The notes below the pieces were generated by a model. It had not been told where the DNA came from. It worked only from the letters and a program-made list of their open reading frames with translations, and did not search any database. From Pseudomonas sp. NC02 (GTDB lineage Bacteria > Pseudomonadota > Gammaproteobacteria > Pseudomonadales > Pseudomonadaceae), in the NCBI RefSeq assembly GCF_002874965.1, contig NZ_CP025624.1, forward strand, positions 1,674,001 through 1,738,000: DNA of 64,000 bases. Reading direction: 5' to 3'. How positions within the stretch are numbered: position 1 is the stretch's first letter; each line of letters starts with the position of its first letter. Shown in pieces: positions 17,936-26,078 of this stretch. The translations under genes were made by a program, and so were the position numbers.

Positions 17936-18376
17936 GTCCTGGAAAGCGCTCAAGCATGTTTGTTTGGGCGCGGCCAGGTGGTTTGCCTATGTATTGGAGT
18001 CATGATTGATCATGACCCGTTGCTGTGTACTTCAATTCTTCGTCTGGCTTTGGCCGGACGTTTTCATTTCCGGGGTTTGGTGATTTTCTCAAGACACCTG
18101 CTTTCGGAATAATCCTTCAATTATTTAATTTAACAATGCCACGGTAATACCGATTGGTAGTCCGGACGTGTGCGCGTCAGTCGAGTTTTGCCATTAAGTA
18201 TCGGAATTGGACTACCTGTTTGTCAGAGTCGACGGGCTTATTTGATTAATAGGATAGGCGTAGGTTGAGTTTCATCACGAAAAGATTTGTAGCGTTTGCA
18301 GTTCTTGCAAGCCCCCAACTTCATTGAGTTGCGCTCTCCGGAGTAGGAGCCAGTCAGAACTGTTGGAGACAAAACC
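17936..18376. other. 441-bp AT-rich intergenic region
   Basis: Contains a terminator (18041-18067) and then about 300 bp of unusually AT-rich DNA (e.g. around 18120-18135) leading to the fusion oxidoreductase. GGTAGTCC (18156-18163) and GGACTACC (18209-18216) form a perfect 8-bp inverted repeat 45 bp apart. No open frame. Confidence 0.6.
18041..18067 (+). terminator. Rho-independent terminator downstream of the PA1414-family gene
   Basis: CGTCTGGC and GCCGGACG (one T-G pair) enclose TTTG, followed by TTTTCATTT. It is about 105 bases past the stop codon. Confidence 0.7.
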
Positions 18377-20476
18377 ATGATGTTCTCTTCCGTTCCGCCA
18401 GTCGCCGCGTCACTTATTGCCACCACCGAAAACATCTTGCATATCGCCCGTGCATCGCGTGGCTGGAAAGCTGATGCACCCGGCAACGTGGTGTTTTTCC
18501 CGCCGACGTTAACCAAGCAGGCTCTGCTTATACAGATTGCACTGCTGCGCCCATCAACGCTCGTTGTCGCAGACCAGGTTATTGATGCCGACGTCATCAA
18601 CCAATGGCGTATATCCCACCCATTTGGCGAACTCTATTTGGTCCGCAGAGGTACAAGTCTGGATAAGATCCGATTGGATCTGTGCGAGCGCAACAATGTT
18701 CGAGTGATTAACACGCCAGGGGTCAATGCGCCGCATGTTGCTGCCTATATTGCGCACTGGCTGACGCTGGCCGATGGCTCCTTGCCCCATGACATCTGTG
18801 TACTGGGATACGGCAATGTAGGGAAAGAGCTTGTTAAGTTGTTGCTTGCTCGAGATCCGGATGTTCGGATTAAGGTGTTGGATCGACGCGATCGAGTGTC
18901 GGACAGTTTCGGGAAAGCCTCTTCCGATTGTAGGGTTTCATTGGTTGACGACTGGCTTGAGGCGCTCGAGGGGGCCAATGCAGTCGCCCTATGCTTATCC
19001 CTGAATGATGAATCCATTTATCGCATTGATCGGACCCTCATTCAGTGCCTGCACAGAAAGGCTCGCCTTGTCTGTGTCGCCAAGCCGGATGTCTTTAGCG
19101 ACGATGCGTTGCAGACCCTGGCAGTCTCCGAAGATATCCAGCTCATATTGGACTACGGCCCCAGGACACTGGATGCGTTTCGGGTGCACACACAAGCGCT
19201 CGGCTGCAGTGTCTCCACATGGTACAAGCCGGCGACGCTGACCACACAGGCGGCCACCACCGAAGCCTGCCATTGCGACCTCGACTATGTGGTCTCGGTG
19301 CAACTGAGCTTGATGGCCTTGCGCGGCCTTGTCCGGCGCAAACTCGCACACTCTTTGGCGATCCCCTCTCGGCAAGCCGATGCCGGTGCGCCGCGTGTGT
19401 CGATCATCGGCAGAGGTATCAACGGGCTGCTCCAAGCCGTGATGTTCCGCCTGGCAAATTATCAGGTCACGGTTTACGGAGGAAATCAGCAGCGCGATGG
19501 TGCCAGTCACAAGCAGGTGAACATGCGTCATCTGTCGGCAACGGAGACGACTGCAAAACCGCTGCCTAACGATTACCTGACTCCCGCAAATCAGTACCTG
19601 GCCATTGAGTGCAATCGCGCAGGCATCGAGCTGTTTGAAAAATTCCTGGCCGACAACCCATCGCTGGCACGATTTGCACGGTCGCGAATTGTACGAGCCT
19701 ATGTGGACGACTCCAGTGGCACGGAGGCCGCGATCCGCGAGCAACGGGATATCGAAAACAGGCCTTGGCCGAGTGGCAAGCCGGGGCGAGAGCTTGCAGA
19801 GATCAGTCAGCTGCAATTTCAGGCAATGTATGGAGTTCCCGAGGTCGGGCGGGCGATTGAGGTGTCGGGCTACGATCTGGAATTTATCCATTTAATGGAT
19901 GAGATGGTGACGCTTTTGCAGCGCTCAGGGGTTGAGTTCCTGCCACGGCACCTGAGTCCGGTCCAAATTGCCGATCTGAGTAGAGAGCACTTTGTCGTCA
20001 CGGCCATGGGGGTGGACGAACCAGAGGTCATCCCGATCATTGGCTGGTTTTTCAAGCTGCGCGCCGTTGATGATGAAGGTGTCGACATGCGCGGACTCAA
20101 GCTGCAGTACGACCGGCCAATCGGCGTCATGAATTGCCGCCTGGACGGGAACTGCATCCTTGTCTCCGCCGGGCAGGTGCCGCCCGATTCGACGCCGCAG
20201 TACAAGGAACAGATACGGGCGGCGTGCCTGGCTGCCGTTTCTCGACACTTTCCAAAGTCCTGCAGCCGCGCAATCGAACGTGGCGACTTGCAACAAATCG
20301 AATGTGTCAGGCCCGGCACCGCAGATGGACTTTCAATCGTGCATTGGTCCGCCTACAACCGCATTGTCGCGGGGGCAACTTATGCCGGGGGCACCACGCA
20401 GGGATTGGTATGGGCGTCTTTGGTCCAGGAAGTCATCCAGGCCAGAGCGCCGGCGGTTTCGGCAATGTGGGAATAA
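18377..20476 (+). CDS. fusion: 2-hydroxyacid-dehydrogenase-like NAD domain + DAO-type FAD oxidoreductase
   Basis: 699 residues; ATG 18377 with TTGGAG eight bases upstream. Residues about 50-290 follow the D-2-hydroxyacid dehydrogenase plan: VRVINTPGVNAPHVA, nucleotide loop LGYGNVGKEL (GYGNVG 144-149), VALCLSLNDESIYRID. The catalytic Arg of the usual NTARG motif is replaced (VAKPD, Lys236) and no HxxW histidine is seen. Residues about 339-690 are a DAO/DadA-like flavoprotein: dinucleotide loop IIGRGINGLL (345-350), C-terminal RPGTADGL (645) and ATYAGGTTQG (667). Each half is the usual length of a free domain, so this is a true fusion. GC is lower than in neighbours. Monocistronic. Substrate unknown. 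Confidence 0.72.
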   Translation: MMFSSVPPVAASLIATTENILHIARASRGWKADAPGNVVFFPPTLTKQALLIQIALLRPSTLVVADQVIDADVINQWRISHPFGELYLVRRGTSLDKIRLDLCERNNVRVINTPGVNAPHVAAYIAHWLTLADGSLPHDICVLGYGNVGKELVKLLLARDPDVRIKVLDRRDRVSDSFGKASSDCRVSLVDDWLEALEGANAVALCLSLNDESIYRIDRTLIQCLHRKARLVCVAKPDVFSDDALQTLAVSEDIQLILDYGPRTLDAFRVHTQALGCSVSTWYKPATLTTQAATTEACHCDLDYVVSVQLSLMALRGLVRRKLAHSLAIPSRQADAGAPRVSIIGRGINGLLQAVMFRLANYQVTVYGGNQQRDGASHKQVNMRHLSATETTAKPLPNDYLTPANQYLAIECNRAGIELFEKFLADNPSLARFARSRIVRAYVDDSSGTEAAIREQRDIENRPWPSGKPGRELAEISQLQFQAMYGVPEVGRAIEVSGYDLEFIHLMDEMVTLLQRSGVEFLPRHLSPVQIADLSREHFVVTAMGVDEPEVIPIIGWFFKLRAVDDEGVDMRGLKLQYDRPIGVMNCRLDGNCILVSAGQVPPDSTPQYKEQIRAACLAAVSRHFPKSCSRAIERGDLQQIECVRPGTADGLSIVHWSAYNRIVAGATYAGGTTQGLVWASLVQEVIQARAPAVSAMWE

Positions 20477-20510
20477 AAAAAACGGGTGCGACATCCGACG
20501 TCGCACCCGC
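20475..20510 (-). terminator. terminator of the gbu-linked transporter operon
   Basis: CGGGTGCGAC (20483-20492) pairs with GTCGCACCCG (20500-20509). The A-run 20475-20482 is a T-run on the minus strand, so it ends the operon whose last gene stops at 20538. The TAA of the fusion gene lies inside the A-run. Confidence 0.88.
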
Positions 20511-20537
20511 TGAAGAAAGCTTCTTTCAACTGTTTTT

Positions 20538-21920
20538 TCAGATCGCCCGAGCCGCAACAGCCTCCGGACGACGGGACAGCAAACTCACCAGCACAAAACT
20601 CACCAGGCCCACGCCCAGGCTGTAGTAGATCGGTGTATTGGCGTCCAAACCATCCTTGATCATGAACACCAACGCGGTCACAAAACCCAGGGTCATGGAG
20701 GTGATCGCCCCGGAAGTCGTCGCACGCTTCCAGAAAATCGCCCCGATCAGCGGGATCAACATGCCGCCCACCAACAGGTTGTACGCCAGGGTCAGTGCGC
20801 TGATCACATCACTCACCACCAGCGCGATACCCAACACAGCGATACCGGTCAGCAAGGTAAACAGACGGTTGATCTTCAAGCTTGACTGCTTGCCACCACG
20901 CAGGCGCGGCAGCAGGTCTTCGGTCAATACGGTGGAAGCGGCGAGCAAGCCGGCGCTGGCGGTGGACATCATCGCGGCCAGTGCAGCGGCGATCACCAGG
21001 CCGCGGATACCGTCGGGCAGCGAGACTTTGACGATGGCGGCGAACGCATTGTTGACGTTGTCCAGGTCCGGGATCAGTACGTGGGCGGCCATGCCGATCA
21101 GCGCACAGGCCAGGCCGTAGAGAATGCAGTAGAAACCGGCGAAGGTGCCTGCGTACTGGGCGACCTTTTCGTCACGGGCGGTGAACACCCGTTGCCAGAT
21201 GTCCTGGCCGATCAGGATGCCGAAGAAGTAGATCATGAAGTAGGTGATGATGGTGTCCCAGCCGATTTCAGTGAAGCTGAAATTCGACGCGGGCAGCTTG
21301 GCCACCAATTCATCCCAACCGCCGACGCGGTACAGACAGATTGGCAGCAGGATAAACATCAGGCCGACCGTCTTGATCACGAACTGCACGATGTCGGTCA
21401 GGGTCAGCGACCACATGCCGCCAATGGTCGAGTACACCACCACCACGCCACCGCCTACCAATACCGACATCCAGAACGGCAGGTCGAACAACACTTGCAG
21501 CACGGTGCCGATGGCCAGGATCGAGGTCACGCCGATCATCAGCGCGTAGGCCAGCATGATCACCGCACTGGCCTGGCGGGCCATGGGGTTGTAGCGTTTC
21601 TCCAGGACCTGGGTCACGGTGAAGATTTTCAGCTTCAGCAGCGGCTTGGCCAGGAACAGGTTCAGCGCAATGATCCCCGCGCCCAGCGCGGCGCACAGCC
21701 AGAAACCGGAAATACCATGTACATAGCCAAGGCGCACGGTGCCGACGGTGGACGCACCGCCCAGCACCGTGGCAGCCATGGTGCCCATGTACAGCGTCGG
21801 GCCGAGGTTGCGGCCGGCCACCAGGTAGTCTTCATGGGTCTTGGCGCGGCGCATGCCGTAGTAGCCGAGCACCAGCATGCCGGCGGCGTAGATGAGGACG
21901 ACGAATAGATCTAAGGCCAT
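20538..21920 (-). CDS. SSS-family sodium:solute symporter
   Basis: 460 residues from ATG 21920; a longer frame to 22013 enters the REPIN and is rejected. Thirteen predicted helices with SSS signatures YYGMRRAKTHEDYLVAGRNL and the sodium-site region VIAAALAAMMSTASAGLLAA. It corresponds by position to PAO1 PA1418, in the guanidinobutyrate cluster, and is the last gene of the operon gbuA - NTF2-like - NCS1 - SSS. Likely imports 4-guanidinobutyrate or a related guanidine compound; this is inferred from context only. Confidence 0.87.
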   Translation of the reverse strand: MALDLFVVLIYAAGMLVLGYYGMRRAKTHEDYLVAGRNLGPTLYMGTMAATVLGGASTVGTVRLGYVHGISGFWLCAALGAGIIALNLFLAKPLLKLKIFTVTQVLEKRYNPMARQASAVIMLAYALMIGVTSILAIGTVLQVLFDLPFWMSVLVGGGVVVVYSTIGGMWSLTLTDIVQFVIKTVGLMFILLPICLYRVGGWDELVAKLPASNFSFTEIGWDTIITYFMIYFFGILIGQDIWQRVFTARDEKVAQYAGTFAGFYCILYGLACALIGMAAHVLIPDLDNVNNAFAAIVKVSLPDGIRGLVIAAALAAMMSTASAGLLAASTVLTEDLLPRLRGGKQSSLKINRLFTLLTGIAVLGIALVVSDVISALTLAYNLLVGGMLIPLIGAIFWKRATTSGAITSMTLGFVTALVFMIKDGLDANTPIYYSLGVGLVSFVLVSLLSRRPEAVAARAI

Positions 21921-21967
21921 GACGGCGAGTCTCCGATTATCTTTTTTATGTGGGGCTAAAGGGGGCT

Positions 21968-22087
21968 GTGTGGCGAGGGAGCTTGCTCCCGCTGGGCTGC
22001 GCGGCAGCCCCAATCCATTCCATGCAATTCATCAGGCGGCCTCGCGACTGCTGCGCAGTCGAACGGGAGCAGGCTCCCTCGCCACAG
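21968..22087. repeat. REPIN (GGCGAGGGAGC class)
   Basis: Two inverted REP copies, TGTGGCGAGGGAGCTTGCTC (from 21969) and its complement ending GGCTCCCTCGCCACA (about 22072-22086), with about 80 bp between. It sits between the SSS and NCS1 genes and its right arm is translated as the end of the NCS1 protein. Confidence 0.85.
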
Positions 22088-23537
22088 TCGGCCCGTAGAC
22101 GGCAGCCGGTTCAGGGAACACGCGAAGCAGTGTCAGGTACACCAGCGAGGCCAGGCCCAGGGTCACCGGCAAGCTGATGTCGATGCCGTCGGCGAGGTTG
22201 CCCAGCGGCCCGACAAACTGCCCCGGCAGGTTGACGAAGCACAGGCCCACCAGCGCACTCGGGATCCAGGCCCCCAGGCCGCGCCAGTTCCAGCCATGGC
22301 TGAACCAGTAGCGCCCGCCGGTTTCGCCGCGAGTGAACACTTGCAGGTCATCCGGGCAGTAGTAACCCCGGCGCACGATCAGGCCGATGATCATCATCAC
22401 CATCCACGGCGTGGTGCAGGTGATGATCAGCACGGCGAAGGTCGACACGCTCTGCACCAGGTTAGCGGCGAAACGTCCGATAAAGATGAAGGCAATCGAC
22501 ATCACCCCGATCAGCAGCGTCGCCTTGACCCGGGACAGCAGGCGCGGGAACACGCTGGACATGTCCAGGCCGGTGCCATACAGCGAGGTGGTGCCGGTGG
22601 ACATGCCGCCGATCACCGCGATCAGGCACACCGGCAGGAAGAACCAGCTCGGTGCCACCGCCAGCAGGCCGCCGACATAGTTGTTGGCCGCGATATAGTC
22701 CGGTGCCTTGACCGCCACAATGGTCGCGGTGGCCAGGCCGAACAGGAACGGGATCAAGGTGGCGATCTGCGCAAACACCACCGCCAGCATGATCCGCATC
22801 TTCGAGGTTTCCCGCGGGATGTAGCGCGACCAGTCACCGAGGAACGCGCCGAAGGAAATCGGGTTGCTCATGGCCACCAGTGCTGCACCGATAAACGCCG
22901 CCCAGAAGCCGGTCTGGCCGAGGGCAACGGTGCCGGCGAAGTGGCTGTCGAAGGCCGGCGCGAAGGCGAAGATCCCCAGCAGGAACAGCAGGCTCGCCGC
23001 CCACACTGCGATGCGGTTGACCCACAGCATGAAGCGAAAGCCGTAGATGCACACCGTCAGTACCAGAATGGCGAACACGCCGTAGGCCAGGCCCAGGGTC
23101 AGGTCGGTTTCCGGCAAGCCCACCAGACGTTTCGCACCGCCCACCAGTGCATCGCCTGAACTCCACACCGACAGTGAAAAGAACGCGATAGCGGTCAGCA
23201 GCGACAGGAACGAGCCGACAATCCGCCCGTGCACACCAAAATGCGCACCGGAAGACACGGCGTTGTTGGTGCCATTGATCGGGCCGAACAGGCCCATGGG
23301 GGCGAGGATCACTGCACCCACCAGCACGCCCAGCACAATCGCCCAGACGCCGGCCTGGAACGACAAGCCAAACAGCACCGGAAAGCTCCCCAGCACGGCG
23401 GTGGCGAAGGTGTTGGCACCGCCGAAAATCAGGCGAAACAAATCCTTCGGCCCGGCGGTACGTTCGTGGTCCGGGATCTGTTCGACGCCGTTGGTTTCTA
23501 TGTTGCGAATACTGTTTTCGTTGTTTTTATTATTCAT
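22032..23537 (-). CDS. NCS1-family permease of the guanidinobutyrate cluster
   Basis: 501 residues, 12 helices, cytosine-permease branch of NCS1: FGGANTFATAVLGSFPVLFG, NAVSSGAHFGVHGR and the SNPISFGAFLGDWSRYIP segment. Matches PAO1 PA1419 by position. The C-terminal residues after LRVFPEPAAVYGP (TVAREPAPVRLRSSREAA) are encoded by a REP palindrome and so are not ancestral. It starts 21 bp after the NTF2-like gene. Substrate unproven; a guanidine or nucleobase-like compound is plausible. Confidence 0.86.
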   Translation of the reverse strand: MNNKNNENSIRNIETNGVEQIPDHERTAGPKDLFRLIFGGANTFATAVLGSFPVLFGLSFQAGVWAIVLGVLVGAVILAPMGLFGPINGTNNAVSSGAHFGVHGRIVGSFLSLLTAIAFFSLSVWSSGDALVGGAKRLVGLPETDLTLGLAYGVFAILVLTVCIYGFRFMLWVNRIAVWAASLLFLLGIFAFAPAFDSHFAGTVALGQTGFWAAFIGAALVAMSNPISFGAFLGDWSRYIPRETSKMRIMLAVVFAQIATLIPFLFGLATATIVAVKAPDYIAANNYVGGLLAVAPSWFFLPVCLIAVIGGMSTGTTSLYGTGLDMSSVFPRLLSRVKATLLIGVMSIAFIFIGRFAANLVQSVSTFAVLIITCTTPWMVMMIIGLIVRRGYYCPDDLQVFTRGETGGRYWFSHGWNWRGLGAWIPSALVGLCFVNLPGQFVGPLGNLADGIDISLPVTLGLASLVYLTLLRVFPEPAAVYGPTVAREPAPVRLRSSREAA

Positions 23538-23558
23538 GATCTGCTCCGATCACATTGG

Positions 23559-23984
23559 CTAATGGGGCGGCAGCCCTTCCGGCATAGCGGACAAATGTTC
23601 GTGACAGGCCAGCCACAGGCCTTCTTTTTGTTGTGTGCGAACCCCTTGCCGCTTGAAGACAATGGTCTCGCGTTCCTGGCTAAAGAATTGCTCCCCGTTC
23701 ATGCGCAGCTCGGTGGCCACGTCATGCACAAATACCGCGACGTCACCGTGCAGGCTGACGAAAGCGTTGCTTGAGGTGCAGGAAAGCACCTCAAATCCCT
23801 CGTCCCGGCGCCAGCTGTCCCACAACACCTGGTAGGCATCGCGACTCAGCAGCGGCTGGGGGAGGGTGTAGAACACGAAGCTGGCGTCGGCACTGAACGC
23901 ACCGAAGTAGGCGTCGCGATCATTGCGGGCGAAGGCCGACACCAGGTCGGCCGCGGCTTTTAATACCTCGGCCTGGGCGCTCAT
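23559..23984 (-). CDS. NTF2-like (SnoaL-type) protein
   Basis: 141 residues, no signal peptide. ATG 23984 overlaps the TGA of gbuA by one base (TGATG), which implies translational coupling. The pattern LVSAFARNDRDAYFGAFSAD, FYTLPQPLLSRDAYQVLWD and HDVATELRMNG...RETIVFKRQ is the NTF2/SnoaL cone fold with DUF4440-like features. PAO1 PA1420 holds the same place. No enzymatic role is known; a helper in guanidinobutyrate breakdown is a guess from coupling. Confidence 0.8.
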   Translation of the reverse strand: MSAQAEVLKAAADLVSAFARNDRDAYFGAFSADASFVFYTLPQPLLSRDAYQVLWDSWRRDEGFEVLSCTSSNAFVSLHGDVAVFVHDVATELRMNGEQFFSQERETIVFKRQGVRTQQKEGLWLACHEHLSAMPEGLPPH

Positions 23985-24934
23985 CAGCGGTGCGCCACGC
24001 CCGGCAATACGCAGAGCATTTCGTACAGCAGGTTGGCGCCCAGCAGCGAGGTGTTGCCGGTGGTGTCGTACGGCGGCGAAACTTCTACCAGGTCGCAACC
24101 AATCAGATCCAGGCCTTGGCAGCCGCGGATGATTTCAATCGCCTGGATCGTGGTCAAGCCACCGATTTCCGGGGTGCCGGTGCCGGGCGCCCAGGCTGGG
24201 TCGATGCCGTCGATATCGAAGCTCAGGTACACCGGGCCACCGCCGACTTTCTCGCGCACTTCAGCCATCAGGGGCGCCAGCGAGTGATGCCAGCATTCTT
24301 CGGCCTGGACCACGCGGAAGCCCTGTTTGCGGCTCCAGTTGAAGTCTTCGGCGGTGTAGCCCTGGGCGCGCAGGCCGATTTGCACCACGCGGTCGCAATC
24401 CAGCAAGCCTTCTTCCACCGCGCGGCGGAAGGTGGTGCCGTGGGCGATTTTCTCACCGAACATGTGGTCGTTGACGTCGGCGTGGGCATCGATGTGCACC
24501 AGCCCGACCTTGCCGTGTTTCTTGTGGATCGCCCGCAGGATCGGCAGGGTGATGGTGTGGTCACCGCCCAGGGTCATCGGGATCACATTGTGTTCGAGGA
24601 TCTCGTCGTAGGCTTCTTCGATGATGCGCACAGCGTCCAGCAGGTTGAAGGTGTTGATCGCCACGTCGCCGATGTCGGCAACCGACAGCGAGTCAAACGG
24701 CGCGGCGCCGGTGGCCATGTTGTAAGGGCGGATCATCACCGATTCGGCGCGAATTTCCCGCGGCCCGAAACGGGTGCCGGCACGCAGGGAGGTGCCGATG
24801 TCCAGGGGCACGCCGACGAAGGCGGCATCCAGGCCCTTGGCCGATTGCAGATGGGGAAGACGCATCATGGTGGCGATGCCGGCGAAGCGCGGCATTTCGT
24901 TGCCGCCCAGTGGTTGGTGGAAAATCTTGTCCAC
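23984..24934 (-). CDS. gbuA: guanidinobutyrase (ureohydrolase)
   Basis: 316 residues. Ureohydrolase family with both manganese sites intact: GGDHT, DAHADVND and SFDIDGIDP. Agmatinase, guanidinobutyrase and guanidinopropionase share this frame; the neighbours (LysR divergent, NTF2-like, NCS1, SSS in PA1418-PA1422 order) point to guanidinobutyrase, which splits 4-guanidinobutyrate into GABA and urea in the arginine decarboxylase/transaminase routes. Cytosolic. Probably switched on by GbuR through the palindrome at 25015-25038. Confidence 0.86.
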   Translation of the reverse strand: MDKIFHQPLGGNEMPRFAGIATMMRLPHLQSAKGLDAAFVGVPLDIGTSLRAGTRFGPREIRAESVMIRPYNMATGAAPFDSLSVADIGDVAINTFNLLDAVRIIEEAYDEILEHNVIPMTLGGDHTITLPILRAIHKKHGKVGLVHIDAHADVNDHMFGEKIAHGTTFRRAVEEGLLDCDRVVQIGLRAQGYTAEDFNWSRKQGFRVVQAEECWHHSLAPLMAEVREKVGGGPVYLSFDIDGIDPAWAPGTGTPEIGGLTTIQAIEIIRGCQGLDLIGCDLVEVSPPYDTTGNTSLLGANLLYEMLCVLPGVAHR

Positions 24935-25014
24935 GGGATTGCCTCATCGTTTTGTTTATTAGAAGCCGATTCTGCGAAATGCATGGGAAGGGAAGAATCG
25001 GCAGGGGCAAATAC

Positions 25015-25038
25015 TTAGTTCAGATTTTTCTAAACTAA
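25015..25038. promoter_or_regulatory. LysR-type operator between gbuA and gbuR
   Basis: TTAGTT (25015-25020) and AACTAA (25033-25038) are perfect inverted half-sites, and AGA (25022-25024) and TCT (25029-25031) extend the symmetry. It lies about 80 bp before the gbuA start and about 140 bp before gbuR, the normal place for a GbuR site. Confidence 0.65.
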
Positions 25039-25062
25039 TGCCTGAGGTAAACTCGGTTCAAA

Positions 25063-25151
25063 TGTGGGAGCGGGCTTGCTCGCGAATACGGTGTGTCAGT
25101 CACGGAGGGTTCGATTGATCCACCGCATTCGCGAGCAAGCTCGCTCCCACA
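25063..25151. repeat. REPIN (GGGAGCGGGC class)
   Basis: TGTGGGAGCGGGCTTGCTCG at the left and CGAGCAAGCTCGCTCCCACA at the right face each other across about 50 bp. It lies in the gbuA-gbuR divergent region on the gbuR side of the operator. Confidence 0.9.
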
Positions 25152-25178
25152 GGTTTTATGTTTGCCTCTGGAGAGCCC

Positions 25179-26072
25179 ATGGCCAACGCCTTGCCCGACC
25201 TGAAACTCCTGCGCATCTTCGTCAGCGTCGTGCGGCACCAGGGTTTCGCCAATGCCCAGCACGAACTCAACCTGTCGACCTCGGCCATCAGCACTTACAT
25301 GAGCCAGCTGGAAGCCGCGTTGGGCCTGGTGCTGTGCCATCGCGGGCGGGGCGGGTTCAGCCTCACCAGCAAGGGCGAGTTGTTCCATCAGGAAACCCTG
25401 CGCCTGCTGGGCGAGCTGGAAGGCTTCGAGCAATACGCCGCCGCGCTCAAAGGCGAACTGCGCGGCACCCTGAAACTCGGCGTACTCGACTCCACCGTCA
25501 GCGACAAGGCCTTGCCGTTTGCCGAAGTGATCGGCGCCTACAGTCAGGAACACCCGGCGGTGCATTTGCACCTGTCGGTGATGAGTCCTTACGAGTTGCA
25601 ACTCGGCGTCCAGGATAATCGCCTGGACCTGGCCATCGGTGCGTTTTCCAACCGGATGAGCGGGCTGATCTATATGCCGCTGTACCGCGAACAGCACTGG
25701 CTGTATTGCAGCACCCGTCACCCATTGTTCAACGAGCGGCGCATTCCCGAACAAGTCATCACCCAGCAACGCATGGTCGGTCGTGGTTACTGGAGCCAGG
25801 CCGAACTGGCGCGTCACGGCTTCAAGCACAGCGCCGCCACGGTGGAAAGTATGGAGGCGCAATTGATCCTGGTGCTGTCCGGCGCCTACATCGGCTACCT
25901 CCCGGAGCACTACGCCCAGGCCTGGGCCGACAAAGGGGATTTGCGGGTACTGCTGCCGGCAACCTTTGGTTACCAGGCGCCGTTCTCGATGATCATGCGC
26001 CGGGGCCGCAGCCGCGAACCCCTGATCCAGACCTTCCGCGATTTACTCAAAGCCCAGCTCAACCAGGCCTGA
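25179..26072 (+). CDS. gbuR: LysR-family regulator of gbuA
   Basis: 297 residues; ATG 25179 with GGAG five bases upstream is preferred over a start at 25158 that abuts the REPIN. Helix-turn-helix QGFANAQHELNLSTSAISTY (about 21-40), then effector domain with VMSPYELQLGVQDNRLDLAI. Divergent from gbuA, as gbuR (PA1422) is in PAO1, so it should activate guanidinobutyrase when guanidinobutyrate is present. Six bp before tapT. Confidence 0.82.
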   Translation: MANALPDLKLLRIFVSVVRHQGFANAQHELNLSTSAISTYMSQLEAALGLVLCHRGRGGFSLTSKGELFHQETLRLLGELEGFEQYAAALKGELRGTLKLGVLDSTVSDKALPFAEVIGAYSQEHPAVHLHLSVMSPYELQLGVQDNRLDLAIGAFSNRMSGLIYMPLYREQHWLYCSTRHPLFNERRIPEQVITQQRMVGRGYWSQAELARHGFKHSAATVESMEAQLILVLSGAYIGYLPEHYAQAWADKGDLRVLLPATFGYQAPFSMIMRRGRSREPLIQTFRDLLKAQLNQA

Positions 26073-26078
26073 AAACCC

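Noticed and set aside
25063..25151. REPINs as a possible CRISPR array
   Set aside because: Copies are single inverted pairs spread over tens of kilobases, not direct repeats with regular spacers, and no cas genes are present.
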